From the NCBI GenBank assembly GCA_026391235.1, contig JAPLDV010000050.1, forward strand, positions 1-6,516: DNA of 6,516 nucleotides, in the 5' to 3' direction. Made by a program: the position numbers and the translations under genes. The stretch comes from Bacteroidia bacterium. GTDB taxonomy: Bacteria > Bacteroidota > Bacteroidia > Bacteroidales > UBA12481. Positions 1 to 6,516 of this stretch are shown here, one piece after another (the stretch's first letter is position 1; each line of letters opens with the position of its first letter). The notes below the pieces were generated by a model. The model was not told the DNA's origin. It worked only from the letters and a program-made list of their open reading frames with translations, and did no database searches.

Positions 1-1180
1 TGATTGCTGTAAACACCGTCATACCAATGATGCCAAAAATAAAGTTAGCCGAGAGTAAAATTTCTGCAGATATCTGTTTGCCGGATACCAGCCGGAAAGG
101 GTCAATTAATAGTCCGATGATTATCATGGCAATTACCATCGCCACAATCGATGTCACGAGTGATTCACCAAAGAACTGGGCGATCAGTTGTTTCCTTTGA
201 GAGCCGAAGGCCTTGCGTAACCCGATTTCCCTTGATCGCCTGGAGCTTCGGGCGGTGGAAAGATTCATGTAATTGATGGCGGCAATGAGAAGAATAAAAA
301 TTCCGATAATTGAAAAGATAATCACGCGCTGGATCCTTCCGGCGGGATGGCCGAATCCGAAATATTCATGCAAATACATTTTTTTCAGTGGAGCCAGCAT
401 GAACCTGGTATCGAACTGACTGCGGTCGATCCCGCTTCCGGTGAAATCAATGTGGTTTTTGACTGATTCGGTGAGCTTCCCGTCAACCGGTCCCGGATCA
501 GCTTCCTTGTAAAGCATGGCGAAAGTGAAGATATTGTTCGATCCCCAATGATCAACATACGCTCCCGTGGTTCGTGTAAAATCGAATGGTACCAGGAAAT
601 CGAACCTGAAACTGTTATTGACCGGTAGTCTTTTTAACAGGCCGGTAACCTTAAAATTGTATTTATTATCCACGATGATCACTTTGCCGATCGGATCTTC
701 GTTTCCAAAGTATTTAATAGCCATTTCCAGCGTCAGAACAATGGAATAAGGTTCACGGAGTGCGGTATTGGGGTCGCCTTTTACCAATGGGAAAGTGAAA
801 ACCTTAAGAAAGGTTGAATCAACACAGGTGATCCCGTTTTCATAAAATGCCTTGTCTCTGTATTTCGTCAGGAGAGCGCCCGCCTGAGTTGCCCTTACGG
901 TAGTCTCGATCTCCGGAATCTCCTTTTTCCATCCTTCTCCTGACGGGAAGGGGGTTACCGTAACGTGGTAGATTTTTCCGTCGTAATTCTGATCCTGCTC
1001 CACCCTGTAAATCCGATCCACATTCTTATGGAACCGGTTCATAGAGACTTCATCAGAAACCCAGATGAAGATGAACATGGCAGCAGAAATACCGAGGGCC
1101 AGTCCAATAATGTTGATAAAGGAATATCCTTTTTGACGGAGGAGGTTCCGTACGGCCACGATAATGTAATTGCTCAGCAT
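1..1180 (-). CDS. FtsX/MacB-type ABC transporter permease, N-terminal half (runs off the left edge)
   Basis: An inner-membrane permease subunit of an ABC exporter of the MacB/FtsX type. Such proteins pair with a cytoplasmic ATPase and couple ATP hydrolysis to work on periplasmic substrates. Reading leftward from ATG 1180-1178, the frame stays open for 393 codons to the edge. I see a cytoplasmic start with RNLLRQKGYSFINIIGLALG, a first membrane helix at about residues 21-41, and a periplasmic MacB-core-like domain at about 45-280 that includes the segment FGNEDPIGKVIIV. A second helix (about 284-304) is followed by the FtsX coupling segment SREIGLRKAFGSQRKQLIAQ (316-335), and another helix lies at about 340-360. 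Relatives are about 800 residues with two FtsX modules, so roughly half is missing. An in-frame TGA at 1195-1193 fixes the start. TAATTTTC at 1215-1208 resembles a Bacteroidota -7 box, weakly. Substrate unknown; the family is secure. Confidence 0.9.
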   Translation of the reverse strand, partial: MLSNYIIVAVRNLLRQKGYSFINIIGLALGISAAMFIFIWVSDEVSMNRFHKNVDRIYRVEQDQNYDGKIYHVTVTPFPSGEGWKKEIPEIETTVRATQAGALLTKYRDKAFYENGITCVDSTFLKVFTFPLVKGDPNTALREPYSIVLTLEMAIKYFGNEDPIGKVIIVDNKYNFKVTGLLKRLPVNNSFRFDFLVPFDFTRTTGAYVDHWGSNNIFTFAMLYKEADPGPVDGKLTESVKNHIDFTGSGIDRSQFDTRFMLAPLKKMYLHEYFGFGHPAGRIQRVIIFSIIGIFILLIAAINYMNLSTARSSRRSREIGLRKAFGSQRKQLIAQFFGESLVTSIVAMVIAMIIIGLLIDPFRLVSGKQISAEILLSANFIFGIIGMTVFTAI

Positions 1181-1241
1181 GGGTTTGGTTTTTCATATAA
1201 GACGAACGAAAATTAACTTTGCTACAGAGGTGGAAAAAGAG

Positions 1242-1343
1242 GAACGCGGATTTACGCGGATGCTGCGCAGCGCGGATTTACGCGGATTTATTTTATGATC
1301 CGGGAAAATCCGCGTTCCTGCAGGATCCGCGTCATCCGCGTTC
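1242..1343. repeat. REP-like inverted repeat built from ACGCGGAT units
   Basis: The divergent intergenic region holds seven copies of the core CGCGGAT. Four are on the plus strand (about 1244-1287) and three are on the minus strand (about 1308-1342). The outer arms 1242-1261 and 1325-1343 are complementary except for TT against G in the middle, so the element could fold into a long cruciform or RNA hairpin. Two shorter perfect palindromes sit inside: GCTGCGCAGC at 1262-1271 and CCTGCAGG at 1317-1324. The element starts 61 bp upstream of the permease start and ends 67 bp before the sugar porter start. There is no open frame or transposase here. It could be a REP/MITE-like dispersed element or a transcription-linked structure; the sequence cannot tell which. 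Confidence 0.75.
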
Positions 1344-1359
1344 TAATCCTTCGCCAGCC

Positions 1360-1390
1360 TTGCAATGTAAATCGTAAAACAGTATCTTCC
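1360..1390 (+). promoter_or_regulatory. Weak candidate Bacteroidota-type promoter for the sugar porter
   Basis: TTG at 1360-1362 is followed after 20 bp by TATCTTCC at 1383-1390. The Bacteroidota sigma-ABfr consensus is TTTG near -33 and TAnnTTTG near -7, so the second box matches at TAnnTT only. The distance to the ATG at 1411 is reasonable. Such matches arise often by chance, and no operator or riboswitch was recognised nearby. Confidence 0.22.
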
Positions 1391-1410
1391 GGCGCTAATA
1401 GTGATATACC

Positions 1411-3017
<1,607 letters not shown>

Positions 3018-3019
3018 TG

Positions 3020-3793
3020 TTACTTTTTGAGCCACCGTTTTAATTTTCGAAATTCAATGGCTTGGTAAACGGGCTTGATGAATGGTAGTATCCGGTTGAT
3101 AATGAGGATAAATCTAAATAATCCGGATGGATAAACCTTCCGCCGGTCGTGTCGAATTCCTTTAATTATCTTTTTGGCAACCGATTCGGCTGATTGAATC
3201 GGGAAAGCCATTGGGATTCTGTTTCCTGCGGTTTCAAAAAATTTTGTCCGTGTGGCAATGGGAAAAACAACCATTAGATGGTTACCCGAATTATCGAATC
3301 GATAGCCTTCGGCAAACCGATGAATGGCTGCTTTCGTTGCACCATAAACTGTATAGCCAGGTACCGACCATTCTGCCATTGCGGAACTGACCATTACCGT
3401 CTTCCACTTTTTGTGCGAGTTCAGCTGCTGCATTTTCAGAAGAGAATAGATAGGAGATAAGGTATTTAACCTGAAAATCAGCTCCAGATGTGACCAATCA
3501 GCTCCCTTAAGTTGCTCGTAATAAGCAAATCCGGCATTGGCAATAAATAGATCAACGGAACCGAGCGAAGTTTTCGCAAAATCAAACAGCTGGTCAACCT
3601 GGTCCGGATTTGAAAGGTCGCCGACAAATGGCGTCACCTTGTCGATGTGCGTTATGGCTACTTTCTCCAGGTTTTCAGCATTCCGGTCGGCAGCAATGAT
3701 TTTGCAATCAAACTTCAGGAGTTCCTCCAGGATTGCCAGCCCTATGCCGGAAGCAGCGCCGGTTACAACGATATTGGTCTTAGTAATATCCAT
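3020..3793 (-). CDS. Short-chain dehydrogenase/reductase (SDR), classical type
   Basis: A 257-residue Rossmann-fold oxidoreductase predicted to interconvert an alcohol and a ketone with NAD(P)(H). Visible elements are the nucleotide loop TGAASGIG (11-18), Asp36 at the end of strand 2 (which favours NAD over NADP), NAG (86-88), and the catalytic set N110, S137, Y150 and K154 in YGATK. The usual PG after strand 6 is PI (178-179). The C-terminal tail, about 224-257, is hydrophobic and then strongly basic, ending RKLKRWLKK, which suggests membrane association. I chose ATG 3793; TTG three bases upstream is the alternative and adds one residue. The start lies inside the previous gene (14-bp overlap), so translation is probably coupled. 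The substrate is unknown. The stop TAA lies two bases from the heptamer array. Confidence 0.9.
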   Translation of the reverse strand: MDITKTNIVVTGAASGIGLAILEELLKFDCKIIAADRNAENLEKVAITHIDKVTPFVGDLSNPDQVDQLFDFAKTSLGSVDLFIANAGFAYYEQLKGADWSHLELIFRLNTLSPIYSLLKMQQLNSHKKWKTVMVSSAMAEWSVPGYTVYGATKAAIHRFAEGYRFDNSGNHLMVVFPIATRTKFFETAGNRIPMAFPIQSAESVAKKIIKGIRHDRRKVYPSGLFRFILIINRILPFIKPVYQAIEFRKLKRWLKK

Positions 3794-4427
3794 CAACAGG
3801 TTCGATTTCGGCTTCCGGGAATGTCATCCGGAAGGGGTCGACATAAATTGCGATTAATGGTTCCAGTAGATTCAATTCAGGAAAGTACAACGGGTCGACT
3901 TTGACATCCTTGACCAGGGAAAAACGACCGGTTCCTTTTGCGGACGGCGTAACCCGAAATCTCTGACCATTCAGCTCCTGGTATAAGTGAATGGGCAGTA
4001 GTCGGGTATTCACCGGAAACGGGATTCCCCCTGTTTCAAGACGAATCTCCAGCCAGGGCGCAAAACTGCCAACCTGGATAAGATGTCGCCGGTCCTTGTG
4101 GGTCCATTTGAAATCGGTCAGTTCTTTCGGGATACCCCAATTGCTTCTTCCATTAATCATACTAAAGACCGAATCAACATAGATCTTTGATACAGTGCGC
4201 AAACTGGATCCTCCGAGGTTAGCCTTGCCCGGAATAATTAAAAGCTCGTGGTAGGGCCCAACGGGAGAATCCTGATAGTCGACCAGCATCACGTAACCCA
4301 AACCCGACCATTTCAGAATCTTCCATTCCTCTGGTAAAAAGCAGGATTCACGGACAAAATCTTCCGGAAACCGGTACATCAGGATAAATCCCCGTCCAGT
4401 CAAATTCCATGGTGCTGGATTGTCCAT
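3780..4427 (-). CDS. Acetoacetate decarboxylase-fold (ADC-like) protein
   Basis: A 215-residue cytoplasmic protein of the acetoacetate decarboxylase superfamily, slightly shorter than clostridial ADC (244 residues). The signature is PAPWNLTGRG (4-13), MLVDYQDSPVGPYHELLIIPG (47-67) and NGRSNWGIPKE (92-102). Aligned by eye to Clostridium acetobutylicum ADC, GRELSAYPK matches GRSNWGIPK, so K101 takes the place of the Schiff-base Lys115. GPYHE matches GCYTE, so E61 takes the place of Glu76, and R12 may correspond to Arg29. Lys116, which tunes the catalytic lysine, is Glu102 here. Schiff-base chemistry is therefore plausible but simple decarboxylation is not assured, since some ADC-fold enzymes are reported to act as aldolase-dehydratases. 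It follows the beta-galactosidase by 47 bp and overlaps the dehydrogenase. TATCTTTC at 4473-4466 resembles a -7 box but lacks a matching upstream box. Confidence 0.82.
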   Translation of the reverse strand: MDNPAPWNLTGRGFILMYRFPEDFVRESCFLPEEWKILKWSGLGYVMLVDYQDSPVGPYHELLIIPGKANLGGSSLRTVSKIYVDSVFSMINGRSNWGIPKELTDFKWTHKDRRHLIQVGSFAPWLEIRLETGGIPFPVNTRLLPIHLYQELNGQRFRVTPSAKGTGRFSLVKDVKVDPLYFPELNLLEPLIAIYVDPFRMTFPEAEIEPVDGYY

Positions 4428-4474
4428 AATTTCGATTTTTCGATTTATGATTGAAGATTTGGGGCGAAAGATAA

Positions 4475-6298
4475 CTAATCCATCGTTCCTTTTCCTGACA
4501 AAACGTTCGCATAAGTCTGATGTACGTCAAAAACTATTATCTCATTTTTCCCTTTATTCAGCCAGGGGGCCGGGCAGTAAAGCCTGAACTGCGGACCGAT
4601 GTTCCAGTAACGTCCGAGGTTATGTCCGTTAACCCAAACCATCCCCTTCTGATAATTGGTCATATCGATAAAGGTGTCGGCCGGATCAGTGAGGTTGAAG
4701 GTGCCCCGGAAGAATGTGCCGGGCTTCAGGTATCGGGTTTCTGGTATCGGGTATCGGGTATCAGGTTTAAGGTTTTGAATAAATGATTCATCTAAAGGGA
4801 GATTAAAAACATCCCAGTTCATCAGGGTCATACCATTCAAGGTAACACGGTCGGTTATGCCTTTACGGTCGATCAGGTTTTGCGCAAAGTTAATGCGGCC
4901 CATCCCTTCAACAAGAATTTCCAGTACAGGATCCTTCACATCACTGGCTGGTATTTCGATGGTTTTCTCGCCTTCCCGCCGGTCGAGCTTGCCCAGGTAT
5001 TGTCCGTTCAGGAATATCGTGGCATAGTCGTGGAGGTCAGTAATGGTGAGCCTTCCTTTCTTATGCCCGATCAGCCTGGTTTTATATAGGATGAACCCAT
5101 AGTCCTGGTTGTATGCTTCGAAAGGTTTTGGCTGCACCGACCAAACCGGTTCCGGAAGGTTGTCCCAAACTGTTGTAAAAGCCTGCATGGGAATCTCCGG
5201 TATTTCAACTGTTGGAATGGCAGATGGCAATTCGTTCATCACACCGGTTGCCCGGGAAATGAGATTCCGCAGTGCCCAGTATTTCGGGGTAGGCTTTCCC
5301 TGCTCGGATATCGGAGCATCATAATCATAGCTGGTAACATCGGGCTCATAGCCTTTGCCGCCTGAATTTGCCCCGGCGGTAAAACCGAAGTTGGTGCCGC
5401 CATGAATAACATACAAGTTGAAGGAACGCTTCGTATCAAGCAGAAATTTTACTTCCTTCAGCAGGTCGGCGGTATCCGGCCGGGCCCATTTCTCTCCCCA
5501 GTGTGTAAGCCATCCGGGATAGGTTTCGCTTGAAAATGCCGGTACATCCGGGTTCCTTTTTGCAGCCTGGGCAAAGTCTTCTTCATTGGATCCCGAATCC
5601 AGGCCGATCGCCGCCCCGTCGATATTTCCGGCTTCCAGCATATAGGGGGTAGCGCCGTCGGCGGTGTAGAAAGGCACATCACAACCGTTCCGTAGCCATA
5701 TGCTTCTCAATTCCTCCAGATATTCCCGGTCGTTGCCGAAGCTGCCATATTCATTTTCGATCTGAACCATCAGGATCGGTCCGCCGTTGGTAACCAGGAG
5801 CGGTTTGATCTGTTTTGACATTTCACCCAGGTACCGTTCCACGGCCACCATATAGCGCGGATCCCGGCAACGAAGCTTGATATCGGGAATCCGCAGCAGG
5901 TATGGCGGGATTCCGCCCAGTTCCCATTCGGCACACACGTATGGCCCCGGACGGAACAATACCCACATTCCCTCTTCCTGACAGATTTTTACAAACCGGG
6001 CAACATCGTGATTGCCGGATTTAAAATCGAACACACCTTCGGTTGGTTCCTGGTAATTCCAGAAAATATAAGCAGCTATCGTATTACATCCCATTGCTTT
6101 GGCCATCTGGATACGGTGCCGCCAGTAATCGGCCGGGATGCGCGCGGGGTGCATCTCTCCGGATATCATCTGAAATGGCTTTCCATCGAGGAGGAAATCC
6201 TTCTGCCCAAGGGCAAAATTGTGTTTCGATGGCTGAGCATCAATGTCATAGGAGCTAAGAAAAAAAAAGGTAATGGCAATAGTTAGAATTGATTTCAT
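4475..6298 (-). CDS. Secreted beta-galactosidase, glycoside hydrolase family 35
   Basis: A complete 607-residue exported enzyme that cleaves terminal beta-D-galactosides with retention of configuration. It begins with a Sec signal peptide (hydrophobic core about 4-16, likely cut near A21-Q22, with no lipobox cysteine), so it should be periplasmic or secreted. The catalytic TIM barrel spans about 30-345: SGEMHPARIP (46-55), RPGPYVCAEWELGG (116-129), QIENEYGSFG (179-188) with E183 as the predicted acid/base, SSETYPGWLTHWGE (256-269) with E258 as the predicted nucleophile, and GGTNFGFTAGAN (300-311). C-terminal beta domains follow and end with MVWVNGHNLGRYWNIGPQ (553-570). Both glutamates match human GLB1 E188 and E268 by motif. 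The start overlaps the upstream stop as ATGA, suggesting coupled translation. Residues 509-527 are encoded by a degenerate 7-bp repeat, an unusual linker before the last domain. No SusC/SusD genes are visible nearby. Confidence 0.96.
   Translation of the reverse strand: MKSILTIAITFFFLSSYDIDAQPSKHNFALGQKDFLLDGKPFQMISGEMHPARIPADYWRHRIQMAKAMGCNTIAAYIFWNYQEPTEGVFDFKSGNHDVARFVKICQEEGMWVLFRPGPYVCAEWELGGIPPYLLRIPDIKLRCRDPRYMVAVERYLGEMSKQIKPLLVTNGGPILMVQIENEYGSFGNDREYLEELRSIWLRNGCDVPFYTADGATPYMLEAGNIDGAAIGLDSGSNEEDFAQAAKRNPDVPAFSSETYPGWLTHWGEKWARPDTADLLKEVKFLLDTKRSFNLYVIHGGTNFGFTAGANSGGKGYEPDVTSYDYDAPISEQGKPTPKYWALRNLISRATGVMNELPSAIPTVEIPEIPMQAFTTVWDNLPEPVWSVQPKPFEAYNQDYGFILYKTRLIGHKKGRLTITDLHDYATIFLNGQYLGKLDRREGEKTIEIPASDVKDPVLEILVEGMGRINFAQNLIDRKGITDRVTLNGMTLMNWDVFNLPLDESFIQNLKPDTRYPIPETRYLKPGTFFRGTFNLTDPADTFIDMTNYQKGMVWVNGHNLGRYWNIGPQFRLYCPAPWLNKGKNEIIVFDVHQTYANVLSGKGTMD
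4722..4777. repeat. Degenerate 7-bp tandem array (GGTATCG) inside the beta-galactosidase gene
   Basis: Eight consecutive heptamers each begin with GG: GGCTTCA, GGTATCG, GGTTTCT, GGTATCG, GGTATCG, GGTATCA, GGTTTAA and GGTTTTG. Three are the exact unit and the outer ones have decayed while keeping the period. On the coding (minus) strand the array reads as DTRYPIP-like heptapeptides (residues about 512-524: DTRYPIPETRYLK), with no stop. It lies between the conserved NLPLDE segment and the final GTFFRGTF...DTFIDM domain, so it lengthens a linker and does not break the fold. The edges are fuzzy, because GGCTTCA and GGTTTTG could be chance matches to the GG phase. Confidence 0.85.
6260..6268. repeat. 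Nine-base A/T homopolymer in the signal peptide of the beta-galactosidase
   Basis: Nine consecutive A on the plus strand are TTTTTTTTT on the coding strand and encode F11-F13 in the signal-peptide core. Runs of this length can slip in replication or transcription. A one-base change here would frameshift nearly the whole enzyme. Whether slippage occurs is not visible from one sequence. Confidence 0.9.
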
Positions 6299-6516
6299 GG
6301 ATTCCGTATATCTTCCTTTTTATTGATGATACTCCGAACCCACGGGTTGGTGAGCAGGAACATCACCAGGCCAACCACCGCAATTATCTTGACGAAAGTG
6401 AAGCTCAAAAAAACCACTGCAATCAGCGCCAGACCAATAATGACGTAGGTGGAAGCAAATTTCCGGTCGCTGTTGCGGATCTGATAAGCTTTGTACAGCA
6501 TGACCAGGCCAAGCCC
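6295..6516 (-). CDS. Small integral membrane protein of unknown function, 5' end missing
   Basis: I do not recognise this protein. The frame is open from the right edge to TGA at 6297-6295, giving 73 visible residues. The first internal Met is at 6501-6499, but the codons before it (reading GLGLV) continue a hydrophobic stretch, so the true start is probably outside the window. I see the end of a likely membrane segment, a short polar loop with YKAYQIRNSDRKFAS, one clear helix (STYVIIGLALIAVVFLSF), a second helix (VKIIAVVGLVMFLLT), and a basic tail ending INKKEDIRNP. The C-terminal FLLTNPWVRSII faintly recalls the end of MnhG-type antiporter subunits, but the rest does not fit and I do not assign it. 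The stop overlaps the beta-galactosidase start as ATGA, so the two are probably translated together. Confidence 0.6.
   Translation of the reverse strand, partial: GLGLVMLYKAYQIRNSDRKFASTYVIIGLALIAVVFLSFTFVKIIAVVGLVMFLLTNPWVRSIINKKEDIRNP

Noticed and set aside
965..1216. Plus-strand 83-codon frame antisense to the permease
   Set aside because: The minus-strand frame encodes well-conserved FtsX/MacB sequence throughout; this is its shadow.
3794..3796. TTG as the start codon of the dehydrogenase
   Set aside because: An ATG follows immediately and gives the usual short lead-in to the TGAASGIG motif; TTG would add only one residue.
4432..4460. Short TTCGATTT direct repeats in the gap between the beta-galactosidase and ADC-like genes
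   Set aside because: There are only two imperfect copies in AT-rich spacer. This is too little to call a repeat element or operator.
4520..4786. Plus-strand open frame of 88 codons containing GLQVSGFWYRVSG
   Set aside because: It lies antisense to conserved GH35 coding sequence and owes part of its length to the stop-free GGTATCG repeat.

Overview
The window looks like a piece of a Bacteroidota (Bacteroidetes) chromosome, probably from an environmental or gut relative of the Bacteroidales. Evidence is indirect: a long FtsX/MacB-type permease of the kind common in that phylum, a secreted family 35 beta-galactosidase whose signal peptide ends in Ala-Gln, start codons without a clear Shine-Dalgarno sequence, and short tandem repeats beside and inside genes. 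Base composition is close to even by eye. No rRNA, tRNA, transposase, CRISPR array or phage gene was seen.

Layout. (1) 1-1180, minus: N-terminal half of an ABC-transporter permease that runs off the left edge. (2) 1181-1410: divergent intergenic region holding a REP-like inverted repeat built from ACGCGGAT units (1242-1343) and a weak candidate promoter. (3) 1411-2934, plus: a complete XylE-like sugar porter of the major facilitator superfamily. (4) 2913-3017: fifteen tandem copies of a 7-bp unit, GGCAGTA. They encode the last six residues and the stop codon of the sugar porter and fill the gap to the convergent gene. (5) 3020-6516, minus: a compact run of four genes read right to left. These are an incomplete small membrane protein, a GH35 beta-galactosidase (4-bp ATGA overlap), an acetoacetate-decarboxylase-fold protein (47-bp gap) and a short-chain dehydrogenase (14-bp overlap). 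The spacing suggests one transcript starting beyond the right edge.

How the genes may work together. The exported beta-galactosidase would release galactose or related sugars from beta-galactosides outside the cytoplasm, and the XylE-like symporter could import a monosaccharide. They lie on opposite strands, so co-regulation is not shown. The decarboxylase-fold protein and the dehydrogenase are probably made together and may act in sequence on a keto compound, but their substrate cannot be read from the sequence.

The most unusual signal is non-genic. Two different 7-bp tandem arrays, (GGCAGTA)n and a decayed (GGTATCG)n, both have GG at the head of every heptamer and both lie the same way round about 1.7 kb apart. 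The second lies inside the beta-galactosidase reading frame and adds a repeat-encoded linker to the protein. Because 7 is coprime with 3, such an array reads as the same cyclic heptapeptide in all three frames. (GGTATCG)n is free of stops on both strands, whereas (GGCAGTA)n carries TAG on one strand only. That difference fits where each array is found.
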